Source: Paracoccus mutanolyticus (GTDB taxonomy: Bacteria; Pseudomonadota; Alphaproteobacteria; Rhodobacterales; Rhodobacteraceae). From it: a DNA stretch of 64,000 nt. The notes beneath the pieces are model-generated. The model was not told where the DNA came from. It searched no databases and saw only the letters and a list, made by a program, of their open reading frames with translations. The position numbers and the translations under genes were made by a program. Positions 23,590 through 34,344 of the stretch are shown piece by piece. The DNA lies in assembly GCF_003285265.1 (NCBI RefSeq), contig NZ_CP030239.1, positions 1,632,501 through 1,696,500 of the forward strand. The letters are read 5' to 3'. How positions within the stretch are numbered: the stretch's first letter is position 1; each line of letters begins with the position of its first letter.

Positions 23590-24375
23590 TGGCAGAACGA
23601 CAACAAGGTCTGCTTCCTGCGGATGGAGGGCGAGTTGTTCGGCCTTGCGTTCGTATCTGACGGCGAGGCGGCGAAATTGGGAAAGCCAGGCGAAGCTGCG
23701 TTCGACGACCCAGCGATGCTTTCCGAGATGGGCGCTGCTTTCGACACCCTTTCGGGCGATGCGATGCTTGATACTACGTTTGCTGCAAGCCCGGCGGCAG
23801 CGGGCATAGTCGTAGCCCTTGTCCGCATGGAGCTTGCCGGGCCGCTTGCGTGGCCGTCCCCGCTTACCTTGGACAGGAGGAATGGCATCAAGCAAAGGCT
23901 CAAGCATTCTACTATCGTGGAGGTTGGCGCCGCTGAGACGCACCGTCAGGGGAATGCCCCGCCTGTCAGTGATGATGTGGCGCTTCGTGCCGGGGCGGCC
24001 GCGATCCGTCGGGTTCGGCCCGATGACGTCGCCCCCTTTTTTGCCGCGATGGACGCACTGTCCATGCAGGCCCGGCTCCAGTCCAGGTGACCGGCGCGGT
24101 GCAACTGGTGCAGCAAGGTCCGATGCAACTGGTCCCAGATCCCGGCCAACTGCCAATCTCTGAGCCTTCGCCAGCATGTCACACCTGAGCCACAGCCCAT
24201 CTCGGCGGGCAACATCCGCCAAGGGATACCGCTCATCAGGACAAAGAGGATCCCGGCCAGGGCAGCACGGTCCGATATCCGAGGCCGCCCGCCTTTCGAG
24301 GACAGAGATATGGGTGGCAGCAAGGGTTCGACAGCCCGGCGGCATAGAGCCCGATGATCTAGTCATCCACCAAGT
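23590..24375 (-). mobile_element. IS5-family (IS427-type) element, truncated
   Basis: The minus strand carries a two-frame transposase. Neither terminal inverted repeat could be identified, and the N- and C-terminal coding ends look damaged, so this is a remnant. Confidence 0.6.
23600..24360 (-). pseudogene. IS427-type transposase, two frames joined by a slippery site
   Basis: The first frame reads GGRPRISDRAALAGILFVLM then GIPWRMLPAEMGCGSG and LDWSRACMDSASIAAKKG. The second (-1) frame continues KKGGDVIGPNPTDRGRPGTK, GYDYARCRR and HRWVVERSFAWLSQFRRLAV, with the DDE residues in DSAS, DKGYD and VVERS. The frames overlap at A-AAA-AAG (24036-24042 on the plus strand as CTTTTTT), the usual -1 slippage site in this group. 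The C-terminus departs from the family after RYERKAEQ. Confidence 0.65.
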
Positions 24376-24389
24376 AGATCCGGGTCAGG

Positions 24390-24950
24390 CCTTACTTCAC
24401 CAGCTCCGGCTCGAAACTGCAGTCACGGTCACGCGGAACCAAAAAGAACGGAAGAGCGTCGTCGACGGAAATCCTCGGCAAGTCACTCCCAGACGGTAGT
24501 GCCGGTGGATCTCCGCCAAGGCATACCATTATCGGCATAGCATGTGCCGTCGGCTTGGTCGCCGAAATCTGCCGCTTCCTACCCGCGCGGCCTTGCATCG
24601 CCGCGGGCCAGTTGTTCAAGGCTTTCCGGATTTGTTGCGAAGGGCACTCAGTGAGTTTCGAGGATTCCGCGCACGTTTTCGAAGACGACCCATGCCAGAT
24701 CCACAGCTGAACTTTTCGATTTCCGCGCAAGACAAAATGCCGGGGAGGGGAACATGACAATATGTATTCTTGTAATTCGCTGAACGGATTCGCTGATTTG
24801 AGAGTAGAAAATCTTGAAAGGCGTGTCAGTTAAATATGTTATTTAGTGATTGGTCAGTTTCTTAAGGCTATTGTGATAAATTCTGCATGTTATTCTCATG
24901 ATTGAGTTAATTCTTGTATTGCGCGTGATTATGACGATCAGTCTCGAACT
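24390..24950. other. Unassigned stretch, AT-rich from 24760
   Basis: I see no supported gene. At 24441-24470 the sequence resembles a mutated Illumina adapter (contains GGAAGAGCGTCGT). From 24760 to 24910 base composition drops to about one third GC, unlike the flanks. Confidence 0.4.
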
Positions 24951-24954
24951 TTGC

Positions 24955-25113
24955 GTCGGGATGGCAAAGGCCTGCCGCATCTCGTCCAGCGCCACCAGAA
25001 GCGCCTGGCAGTTCGCCAGATTGTCCGACGCCGGGTTGATGCCAATCACCGCATCGCCCGCGCCGTGCAACAGCCCGTCCACAACATGCCGCGATCGTCC
25101 CAATAGCAGAAAT
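24955..25113 (-). pseudogene. eutB: Ethanolamine ammonia-lyase EutB fragment
   Basis: The minus frame reads VDGLLHGAGDAVIGINPASD then ALLVALDEMRQAFAIPTQS, matching the GDAVIGINP and IPTQ motifs of the large EutB subunit. It ends abruptly at an adapter-like sequence at 25118. Confidence 0.6.
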
Positions 25114-25117
25114 CGAA

Positions 25118-25178
25118 AGATCGGAAGAGCGTCGTGTAATTGAAAGATTGTAGATAAAGGCGGTCGCATACACATATG
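25118..25178 (+). other. Illumina TruSeq adapter-like sequence (universal side)
   Basis: Bases 25118-25138 match the TruSeq universal adapter read-through (beginning AGATCGGAAGAGCGTCGTGT), and the next 40 bases follow the rest of that adapter with substitutions and indels (GAAAGA, TGTAGAT, GGCGGTCGC). The antisense translates to TTLFRS, a known adapter-derived peptide. This is not genomic DNA. Confidence 0.85.
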
Positions 25179-25689
25179 GCAGTGTTGCGCTTCAACGGGT
25201 AAATGGACTGGACGTTGCCCGCGTCCACGTTCAGGATGATTCCGGTCTTGTTAGTTGGCAGGACAGTTCGATCACGAGGAAAAAGACCCCATCTCGCTTC
25301 AATATCCTGCAAGCCAGCGAGACAACGAACCCTACCGTCTGAAAAGCTGTCTCACGATGCCGCGGTTCTTTTCCACGCTCCAGACATGCCGCTCGCCGCC
25401 AGGAATCGGATCCCGACCATTAGCGATCGGGCTCGATCTCCTCAACCAACCAGCGCATTCTTCAGAGTCAAAGCCGGAAGTGCGACCTAGCGGATTTGCG
25501 GGTGCTCGCGCATCGCTGATCACCAGCTTCACTCGCGATCCCGGCTCCTTTCGGTATCCCCCTCGTCCCGTTCGCTGAGCCGCGTCTTGGCCTCATCCAC
25601 CTGGCTCAGCGTCATGCCCATGCCTTCGTGGCGCTCGGCTGCGGCCACAAGCGTGATAACAGTTCATGCGAATGGGTGGTGTCGGCGAC

Positions 25690-25890
25690 CTAACGGCCTG
25701 GTCGTCGCCTCCTGTCTGCGACCCGCGACGACATCTGCCTCCAGCTCTTCCGCTTCGATGCCCCCCTGCCGAGCCCGCCGGTCGCTGAACGCGGGCTTCA
25801 CGAAACGGGCGTATCGCATCTGTGTTTCGTGACCGATGACATTGCGGCCGACCACGCCAGGCTGACGGCTGCGGGCTGCCGCCACGCTGA
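25690..25890 (+). pseudogene. VOC/glyoxalase-family fragment
   Basis: A plus frame reads DDICLQLFRFDAPLPSPP then ETGVSHLCFVTDDIAADHAR, matching the second half of a vicinal-oxygen-chelate protein with the conserved G-V-x-H-x-x-F segment. No start or end is present. 25180-25690 and 25890-26430 show nothing I can name. Confidence 0.5.
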
Positions 25891-26439
25891 GGTGCGATCC
25901 TCGAAGCTCGGCACTGATCAGAGCGAGAGGCCCGGCATCTGCTCCGAGAGGCTTCCCGGTGCTCAGGATCGGAATCACCTCGAAAAAATCGATCGACAAT
26001 TGGCATGCAATACACGTTTGCCAAGGCAACGCAAACTCAATTGCTCCCACACGATCTTCGATCAGCATCGTCGACTCTGCGATTGGTCAGGAATTTGTAG
26101 TCGAATTGCGCCATCGCAACGCAGATTCACTAGCGCCTGCGCACCGAATGACGCTCTAGACCGAATAGCGGTGGTGATGAACAGTTCGTTTCATGTGGTT
26201 TCTCCTCCTCGTGAAGAGATACCCATAGCGTACGCCTAGCCGCAACACCTCCTCAATTCTTGGCGCGAACTTTGTTATTCAAGTTGAACAGCTTACTGTT
26301 CGGTGGCGGATGGGTGTAGCTGTCTCAGCAGTGCGATGCAGGGAAAAGGCGCTTCATTTTTATTAGAGTTGAAAATGGACTTGGCGTAAACGACGTAGCC
26401 GGTTCGAGACATCATGGCACAGATCCTTCGTCGCGCCCT

Positions 26440-26592
26440 ACATCTTTTCCGCGCTGCGCAATGCCCATGCCCTGGCCTGGAAGGTGATCGTCGTCGCCGA
26501 GATCTTCGGCGCAGCCCGCAAGGGCTTTGGCGCCAAGTTCGAACATGCCTGGGAATACATGCTGATGACCGCTTTAGGAAAAAGACGAGTAG
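26440..26592 (+). pseudogene. ABC transporter permease (SsuC/TauC type) fragment
   Basis: LRNAHALAWKVIVVAEIFGA then RKGFGAKFEHAWEYMLMT matches the permease loop of nitrate/sulfonate/taurine ABC importers. It is cut at 26598 by an adapter-like sequence. Confidence 0.5.
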
Positions 26593-26597
26593 CTGCA

Positions 26598-26665
26598 GAT
26601 CGGAATGAGCACAAGTCTGAACTCCAGCCACTAATCGATCTCGATATTCCCGTCGTTTCTTTCGG
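26598..26665 (+). other. Illumina TruSeq adapter-like sequence (index side)
   Basis: The order AGATCGGAA, GAGCACA, GTCTGAACTCCAG, CAC, six index-like bases, ATCTCG, and CCGTC follows the TruSeq indexed adapter from end to end, with a few inserted and changed bases. This marks a library fragment end, not biology. Confidence 0.85.
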
Positions 26666-27239
26666 AGAGATTGCCCAGGCAACGTTTAGTTCTTGGAACG
26701 AGAATTAAAGCCATGAGGCTCTGGCTTTAGAGCTGTTCAGGGCGGTGCACCACTCAGGGTATTATAACGTACCTACCGCCAGCGAAGCGAAGGCACCGCC
26801 GATTAGGATCGGAAAATTCCTTCAGCCAATTCATCTGAGTTCAGAGGGCCCAAGCGCGATCCACAACTCCCCTGATGCGGCTTCATCCGATAATCGCTGA
26901 TTTGCCATTTCTGACTGATTATAATCAGAAAGATTGATCTCCTGGTAATCGTGAGGGGATTCAATCCGGGTATTGTAAACTGTGACCATTGTTTTGTAGG
27001 CGGTGATCTGCGCAGCGATTTTAAGTGTGCAAAGCCCGGAATTCAGATTGGGACCCGCTCCGCTGATCACCATACCGGCCTTCGGATTCTCAAAGCGCCA
27101 TTCCGCGCTTGCCTAGTTTTGAATTTTCAGTTTTGGGTAATTCGGGAATTTGAAGTGCTGGTAATTCATGATCCACCAATGGTAGAAGAAGATCGTCGAA
27201 GCCGTAGAGCTCGCCATTGTATGCTAATGTTTCTGATTT
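26666..27239. other. Unassigned, lower-GC stretch
   Basis: A minus frame (26831-27073) ends SEMANQRLSDEAASGELWIA, but no family is recognised and no ribosome site is seen. Composition is lower in GC than the rest of the window. Confidence 0.3.
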
Positions 27240-27425
27240 AAACCCATGCTTGCGCAAAGTCGTCGACGACGAAGTTCGCTGCGCACCCGCGGCCAGTCGC
27301 CCAGCCCCAGCCGGATCGCGAGTTGCGCGCCGGGGTCGATGGCCTCGCTGCTTTCGCCGGTCCGCAACTGCAACTGCACGTCCGGGCAGCGCTCGCGGAA
27401 GCGGTCAAGCCGGGGCAGCTGCGAT
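27240..27425 (-). pseudogene. LysR-type regulator effector-domain fragment
   Basis: A minus frame reads LPRLDRFRERCPDVQLQLRT then DPGAQLAIRLGLGDWP, typical of the GcvA-like LysR effector domain. It lacks the DNA-binding part. Confidence 0.5.
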
Positions 27426-27631
27426 TTCTAAGGAGCCGCAATACGACTTGTGCGCCGATGGCGAGTACGAGAAGGTGTTCATTGAAGAACACCTCGCCAT
27501 GACGATTGTCGAATCTTGCAAGCTCACTAATTTGTGCTTGTGTCTCTCGGAATGAAACATATAGGGAGAGGAAGGGGAGATCACTCAATGATTTCCCCGT
27601 AACCAACCGCTGGCAATCGGGCTCGAGATGG

Positions 27632-28677
27632 CTCTGTTGCACAAATCCTGAGAGGGATTCATCTTGTGGATCCAGCGTGGTAGCTGGACGGCATGAGCAA
27701 ACCTACACCGCCAACCTACAAGACCAGGAACTGGCCCGCGTACAATAGAGCGCTTAAGCGTCGGGGTTCGCTGACGATATGGTTTGACCCCGCCATGACT
27801 TGGGAAGCCGAGCCCACCGGCAAGCGTGGCCGCCAGCACGACTATAGCGATGCCGCCATCCAAACCTGCCTGACGATGAAGGTTTTGTTCGGCCTGGCGC
27901 TAAGACAGACCACTGGGTTCGTCGAGAGCCTGCTACGGCTGATCGGTCTGGACTGGGCGGTGCCGGACTTCAGCACGCTTAGCCGTCGCCAGAAAACCCT
28001 GAAGGTCAGCATTCCCTATCGTGGGTCGGATGGGCCGCTGCACCTGCTGGTCGACAGCACTGGCATCAAGGTTGAAGGCGAAGGCGAGTGGAACGCCCGC
28101 AAGCATGGCGGCGCTAAACGCAGGGTCTGGCGCAAGATCCACATCGGAATTGACGAGAAATCCTTGGAAGTCCGGGCAGCTGGATTCACCACGAGTGGGA
28201 TCGGTGATGCGCCCATACTACCTGAGCTGCTGGACCAGATCCCGCCCGATCAGGAGATCGCCACCGTCACCGCCGACGGTGCCTTCGACACGCGCAAGTG
28301 TCATGATGCCATCGCTGCCCGGGGCGCCGCCGCAATCATTCCGCCCCGAAAGAACGCCAAGCCCTGGAAGCCCGACACCGCCGGGGCCATCGCTCGGAAC
28401 GAAATCCTGCGCACATCGAAGCGCGTCGGTCGGACCATCTGGCGACGATGGAGCGGCTATCACCGCCGAAGCCGGGCCGAGACCAAGATGCACTGCGTCA
28501 AGTTGCTGGGCCAACGCCTGTCCGCGCGGGACTTCGACCGTCAGGTGGCCGAGTTCCAAGTCAGGGTCGCCGTGCTCAATGGCTTCACCGCGCTCGGCAT
28601 CCCAGTCACGGAAGCCGTGGGATGAGGCTGTCTCGGGAAAGGGCTACTCCGACCCTCAGCCGATTTGTGCAACAGAG
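27632..28677 (+). mobile_element. IS5-family element, IS903 group, apparently complete
   Basis: A 16-bp terminal inverted repeat, CTCTGTTGCACAAATC, lies at 27632-27647 and inverted at 28662-28677. It brackets one intact transposase gene. No clear target-site duplication is visible, so the flanks may have been rearranged after insertion. Confidence 0.85.
27693..28625 (+). CDS. IS5-family (IS903-group) transposase
   Basis: This 310-aa DDE transposase has the usual group length. It has the N-terminal DUF4096/IS903 region (MSKPTPPTYKTRNWPAYNRA, YSDAAIQTCLTMKVLFGLAL) and the catalytic acids in LLVDSTGIK (D near 120), TADGAFDT (D near 190) and RRSRAETKMH (E near 262). It is the only IS gene in the window that looks fully intact, and may still be active. 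Confidence 0.9.
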   Translation: MSKPTPPTYKTRNWPAYNRALKRRGSLTIWFDPAMTWEAEPTGKRGRQHDYSDAAIQTCLTMKVLFGLALRQTTGFVESLLRLIGLDWAVPDFSTLSRRQKTLKVSIPYRGSDGPLHLLVDSTGIKVEGEGEWNARKHGGAKRRVWRKIHIGIDEKSLEVRAAGFTTSGIGDAPILPELLDQIPPDQEIATVTADGAFDTRKCHDAIAARGAAAIIPPRKNAKPWKPDTAGAIARNEILRTSKRVGRTIWRRWSGYHRRSRAETKMHCVKLLGQRLSARDFDRQVAEFQVRVAVLNGFTALGIPVTEAVG

Positions 28678-28770
28678 TCGGACTGGGTCAGCGAAGATAA
28701 CCTTGTCCGTGTCGTCGATCTCTTCGTCAATGACCTCGATCATGGCCTCCTTGGGGTTTCATCGTCATGC
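28678..28770 (+). pseudogene. IS1182-type transposase N-terminal fragment
   Basis: SDWVSEDNLVRVVDLFVNDL matches the conserved VSEDNPVRVVDAFV opening of IS1182 transposases. It stops matching after about 30 codons. Confidence 0.5.
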
Positions 28771-30105
<1,335 letters not shown>

Positions 30106-30465
30106 ATGACCGAGATCGCAACGCACCCCCGGATCAAGCTGTCGAAGCTGCGCGATATCGGCTGGTCGCTCTGGGACCCTATCGGGTTGCTGGACCCGGA
30201 AAGCCCGGCGGGCAGATGGGACGACGAAGCCAACCTGTCCTTTGCGGACGAATACGACAGCTATCTGGTTGCGGCGGCCTCGCAACTGCGCCGGGGAACG
30301 TCCCCCGATGAGGTCGTTGCGTTTCTGGTCGAGATCGAGACCGAACATATGGGAATGGGCGACAACCAGAGCGCCCGGTCAAGGGCGGAAGCGGTCGTGG
30401 ATGCGATCCTCGCCGACGAGACCATTTGGACATGGCCCGACGCGCAGGGGCGGTTCAGGGTATAA
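30106..30465 (+). CDS. Protein of unknown function preceding the acetyltransferase
   Basis: A 119-aa protein from [20 protein letters not shown] to DAQGRFRV. It contains [12 protein letters not shown] and a helical [19 protein letters not shown] region, resembling small immunity-like or DUF proteins seen beside acetyltransferases, but I cannot name a family. The frame is open to 30043; 30106 is preferred because similarity-like structure begins there. It ends 29 bp before aac(3), so the two are probably one transcript. Confidence 0.65.
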   Translation: MTEIATHPRIKLSKLRDIGWSLWDPIGLLDPESPAGRWDDEANLSFADEYDSYLVAAASQLRRGTSPDEVVAFLVEIETEHMGMGDNQSARSRAEAVVDAILADETIWTWPDAQGRFRV

Positions 30466-30494
30466 TACACCTGAAGCATGAGGAGGAGTTGCCG

Positions 30495-30953
30495 ATGTCC
30501 GTGTCGATCAGGTGCCTGGACCGATCCGACGTTTCCGTCCTGCGGCAGATGAACGCCTTGTTCGGGGATGCCTTCGACGATCCGGACACCTACCTGGGAG
30601 AGCCGCCGGACGACGCCTATCTGAGCGGCCTTCTGGCCGGGGATCATCTCATCGCGCTGGCGGCCATGGACGGCGCCGTCGTCGTCGGCGGCCTGATCGC
30701 CTACGAGCTCGAGAAATTCGAGCGGGCGCGTTCGGAAATCTACATCTACGATCTTGCTGTCGCCGAGACCCACCGGCGGCAGGGCATAGCCACCGCGCTC
30801 ATCGGTGCCTTGCAACGGATCGCGGCCGAACGGGGCGCCTGGGTGGTTTACGTTCAGGCCGATTACGGGGATGAACCGGCCATTGCCCTCTATACCGGGC
30901 TTGGAAAGCGCGAGGACGTCCTGCATTTCGACATTCCGGTCGATGCGGGATAG
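30495..30953 (+). CDS. aac(3)-I: AAC(3)-I family aminoglycoside N-acetyltransferase
   Basis: A 152-aa GNAT acetyltransferase. It matches the AAC(3)-I family along its length: [38 protein letters not shown], the hallmark [20 protein letters not shown] with acetyl-CoA loop RRQGIA at residues 94-99, then [20 protein letters not shown] and the HFD end. Enzymes of this family acetylate the 3-amino group of gentamicin-type drugs; the exact spectrum of this one is unknown. The start is supported by AGGAGGAG at 30481-30488. It lies with a partner gene on an ICE, so it could move with it. Confidence 0.85.
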   Translation: MSVSIRCLDRSDVSVLRQMNALFGDAFDDPDTYLGEPPDDAYLSGLLAGDHLIALAAMDGAVVVGGLIAYELEKFERARSEIYIYDLAVAETHRRQGIATALIGALQRIAAERGAWVVYVQADYGDEPAIALYTGLGKREDVLHFDIPVDAG

Positions 30954-31186
30954 TTGACGGACCTCATGAGCGCGTGGGCTGGCGGCTTGTCGCCGACCGT
31001 TGGCCATTTCCGGCATCTATCCGCATGATCTGTCCGGTCTTCCCCCGTTCGCTTGACCCGTCGCCGTGTCATAGGAATGCTGTTTGCGATAACAACGGCG
31101 TAGTGAAACTTTGGTCGCAGGCGTAGCGTACATCCTCTGGCAGCCTGACGTGAACGATCCCTGATTCCCTTGGTTCGGAGGCGTCC

Positions 31187-31603
31187 ATGATCCTGATCCT
31201 GCTTGCCGTCATGCTCACCGCCGTCGCCTGTGTGATCGCTTGGTATCTGGCCATCTACGCGCTGCCGGTGATGGTCGCGGTCGAAACCTTCCGATTCATC
31301 CACGCCACCGAGGCAGGGTTCCTGCTCTCGGCGCTTGCGGCAGCTGCCATGGCGCTGCTGTCGGTGGGGCTGGTGCTTCTGGTGCTGTTCAAGGCGAAGA
31401 ACCCGATCCTTTGCCTGCTGGCGCGGGCCGTCTTCGTGATTCCGGCGATGATCGCCGCATATGCCGTCGTGCATGGCGTTACCCATGATGCCATCGACTC
31501 CGCCATCGCCCTGAAGCTGCTTTGCGGCACCGCCGGCCTGATCACCGGTAGCGCCGCGCTGATCAATCTGAACGGCTTCGGGGAACTGGCGCCGCAGGGC
31601 TGA
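31187..31603 (+). CDS. Small integral membrane protein, unknown function
   Basis: A 138-aa protein with about four transmembrane helices (residues 2-22 MILILLAVMLTAVACVIAWY, 45-70, 75-95, 105-130). The start is set by GGAGG nine bases upstream. No catalytic motif. It is separated from the acetyltransferase by 230 bp without a gene. Confidence 0.65.
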   Translation: MILILLAVMLTAVACVIAWYLAIYALPVMVAVETFRFIHATEAGFLLSALAAAAMALLSVGLVLLVLFKAKNPILCLLARAVFVIPAMIAAYAVVHGVTHDAIDSAIALKLLCGTAGLITGSAALINLNGFGELAPQG

Positions 31604-32051
31604 TCCGAGGGGGCGGTACTGACGGACATTTCCGCCTGCCGCCTTTTTCCTGCCGCATCGAGCCAAGGTGATCCGCGCCCGGCGCGCGGATCGCGGTTGT
31701 GCGGAAGCCGGGCAGGGGGCTCGACCGGGCCTTGCCCGGCTCACCCCCGGCCCGACGGTTTTCCCGTTTCCTGGATTTGTCCGCCACGCATCCGCCTGTC
31801 TGGCCGTCAAAGGGCAGGCGCCGCCTTCGGGCGTCGTCGGGGCGCAGGGCCGTGTCCTCGCCTGCGGCTGCGGGCCGCCCCACCCCTGCGGCCCGACCCA
31901 TGACCGCCAGCCATGCGGCCGCGGGTCGGGCTGCGCCCTCACCGCTCTGCCTCCGGGGAAACATGCGTTTCCCAACGTCAGACCGGTGAGGCGCGGCCCA
32001 TCGGCGGATCAGGACAAGGGCCTTCCGCCCCGAACCCGAAAGGACAGAGAC
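31604..32051. other. GC-rich leader region without a gene
   Basis: About 450 bp before the methyltransferase hold many short inverted GC repeats (for example CCGGGCAGGG...CCCGG near 31710-31745) and no supported frame. It could be a structured leader; I see no known riboswitch. Confidence 0.35.
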
Positions 32052-32729
32052 ATGACCGGCAAGGCCAACACCCCCCGCAATCTTATCATCAATGCCGATT
32101 GCATCGAGGCGATGCAGGCTTTCGGCACCGGAACCGTGGACTTCATCCTGACCGATCCGCCCTATGTGACCCGCTTCCGCGACCGGCGGGGCCGCACCGT
32201 CGCCAATGACGACAACGCCCGCTGGCTGCGCCCGGCCTTCGCCCAGATGCACCGGGTTCTGAAGCAGGGCGGTTTCTGCGTCAGTTTCTACGGCTGGAAC
32301 AAGGTCGATTTGTTCGTGGAGGCGTGGAAGGCGGCGGGCTTCCGCATCGTCGGGCATCTGGTGTTCCGCAAGCGTTACGCCTCATCCGCCCGCTTCCTGC
32401 GCTATGAGCACGAACAGGCCTATCTGCTGGCGAAGGGCGATCCGGCATTGCCCGCCCGCCCCGTGCCCGATGTGCTGGACTTCCCTTATACCGGCAACAA
32501 GCTGCACCCGACGCAGAAGCCGGTGGCGGCGCTGCGCAAATTGATCGGCGCGTTCACCCAGCCGGGCGATCTGGTGCTGGATCCGTTCAGCGGCAGCGGT
32601 TCCACGCTGGCGGCGGCGCATCTGCTGGGCCGCGATTGGCTCGGGATCGAGTTGGACGTTGAGCATTACCGCACCGCCGGCCGGCGGATGGCGGCCTTGC
32701 AGGAGCGGGACCGGAAGGCGGCCGCATAG
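32052..32729 (+). CDS. DNA methyltransferase (DPPY type, N4/N6)
   Basis: A 225-aa methylase of the MTS/D21-like class. The catalytic motif DPPY is at residues 35-38 in VDFILTDPPYVT, and the SAM-binding motif LDPFSGSGST is near residue 175, so the order is beta class (motif IV before motif I). TQKPVAALRKLIGAF precedes the SAM motif as in adenine/cytosine-N4 methylases. The start at 32052 follows AAAGGACAGAG. No restriction nuclease is adjacent, so an orphan methylase that protects or marks the ICE is likely. Confidence 0.85.
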   Translation: MTGKANTPRNLIINADCIEAMQAFGTGTVDFILTDPPYVTRFRDRRGRTVANDDNARWLRPAFAQMHRVLKQGGFCVSFYGWNKVDLFVEAWKAAGFRIVGHLVFRKRYASSARFLRYEHEQAYLLAKGDPALPARPVPDVLDFPYTGNKLHPTQKPVAALRKLIGAFTQPGDLVLDPFSGSGSTLAAAHLLGRDWLGIELDVEHYRTAGRRMAALQERDRKAAA

Positions 32730-32802
32730 GCCAGACCCCCAATCCAACGGCGCCCGTCATGGGGCGGGCGCCCCCCAACAGCTTCAAGGAAAGGATTTCG
32801 GC

Positions 32803-33093
32803 ATGCGTTGGATTGTCACGAAGGATCATCACGGCGGTTGCATCGGATTGGGCGAGGACGCCGACGGCGTTCCCGCACGCGGCAAGCCAGAAGACGGCGA
32901 CGCCCTGCCGGCGGAGTTCCGGCTCTACACCGCGCGCGGCAGGCTGCTGTTCGAGGGCCGTTGCGGCGACATCGCGGCCGACTGGTGGCACGGCATGGAG
33001 CCGCTGCTTTACACTTGGACCACGTTCCGCTGCCGCCGGCTGACCTGGCGCCCGGTTGGGACGGACGAACCTTGGCGGCCGCTGCGCCCGTAG
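32803..33093 (+). CDS. Small protein of unknown function downstream of the methylase
   Basis: A 96-aa protein beginning MRWIVTKDHHGGCIGLGEDA and rich in tryptophan (DWWHGMEPLLYTWTTF). It has AAGGAAAGG before its start and lies 73 bp after the methyltransferase, probably co-transcribed. No family recognised. Confidence 0.6.
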   Translation: MRWIVTKDHHGGCIGLGEDADGVPARGKPEDGDALPAEFRLYTARGRLLFEGRCGDIAADWWHGMEPLLYTWTTFRCRRLTWRPVGTDEPWRPLRP

Positions 33094-33929
33094 ACCCCAA
33101 GCCAGCCCACAACACTACGGCCGCCGATCCATCGGACCGGCGGCCGTCGCGCGTCCGATCCCTGCCGCACGCCCGCACAAAATCGCGCTCGCCGGGCATG
33201 GCCCGGCTCGCAAGACAAGGCGAAGATATCGGCAGACGCGCCAATGGCTGATGCGAACGGCGCGAATGGCGCGGCGTGATCCGGACGGGGGAGACCACCC
33301 ATATCGGTGAAAGGAGGACGGGAAAGGCGGATAGCCGCTGTCAGCGTACGCACGCTAAATTCCGAAATATCAGGCGTCATTCTCTCAACATATCCAAGAT
33401 TGTCATGTTCATGTCTGATCGGCAACTTCTTCCATGTCGCGCGGAATGGCCGCCGTTTGGTAAGGGGACCATGACCCCGATACGCGCTTCGTAAAGCGCC
33501 TTGGGATCCGAGCTCTGGCCCCGCCAAGGTTCCACCCGGATTTTGCAGTATGGGCCAACCTATTTCTACACTAGGATCATCCAAGCTGTAACCAAAGCTG
33601 TTCGTCCCGAAGCTCGGCCTGGTTCATGAAGCAACGGCGGCTGAAGATCACTGGTCCATGAGCGTGAGTGCCTGATGAAGACGGTGCGAGCAATCCCTTG
33701 CATCGCGGACAGCAGCGCACCAGCGTCATGGGGGTGCCTTCGGCGGTGTTTTTCGTGTTCACCTTTTGCGCCGTCGTCTGGCCGTTCACGGTTACGAATA
33801 ACGGTTGTAGACGTTGAAGACCACGACCATAATGTGAAGTTCAAAAGAGCATGGCCAGCGGGATATGTCAGACAATTTCCCTATCCTGAGTGGCGAGATA
33901 CGCGACATGCAAACAGCTTCACGCATTCA
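33094..33929. other. Unassigned stretch, possible small Cys-rich frame
   Basis: A minus frame at 33577-33729 (MTLVRCCPRCKGLLAPSSSG) has cysteine pairs but no ribosome site and is short. I see no other supported gene. Composition becomes AT-richer after 33780. Confidence 0.3.
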
Positions 33930-34065
33930 GATGCAAACGAGGTGGAATGAATGGCTGGACACACAAATGGACTGGAATGGAACTTTCATTAAGCAATGGA
34001 CTGGAATCAAACGGAATGGAATGCATGTATGCAATCAAATGGTCATGGAATAAAATAGAATGAAA
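33930..34065 (+). repeat. (GGAAT)n-like satellite stretch, likely foreign
   Basis: TGGAATG, GGACTGGAATGGAA, GGACTGGAATC, CGGAATGGAATG and TGGAATAAAATAGAATG follow each other in loose pentameric register at about 40% GC. This is the pattern of vertebrate (human HSat2/3-like) satellite DNA and unlike anything else in the window. 34066-34344 stays AT-rich and has no gene. Confidence 0.55.
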
Positions 34066-34344
34066 GAGATATCTTGCTTGCCAACAGTCTCGAGCCTTTC
34101 TTTGAACACATTGATACAATATCCAGAATCCTTGCTCTTTGATAATTAATCTGAACATGTGCAGGATAGTGCGGCCATTTTCATTCATCATTTTAAATAT
34201 TTATAGTTGTATGGTGCTGTGAAGCCGTGAGTCAGGAAGTTCGACGTGCAGGCAATCAATCGTCGTCCAAGCGAAGCAAACCCAGGCGCATTCATGCAGG
34301 GGCAAACACGCGTGTCCATGAACAGCTCACTGGCTGGAACTACC

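Noticed and set aside
23251..24090. A 279-codon plus-strand frame
   Set aside because: It is largely the antisense of the IS427-type transposase, whose DDE motifs are clear on the minus strand.
26706..26730. A hairpin (AAAGCCA/TGGCTTT) that looks like a terminator
   Set aside because: No T-run follows and no gene ends there; it lies next to adapter-derived sequence.
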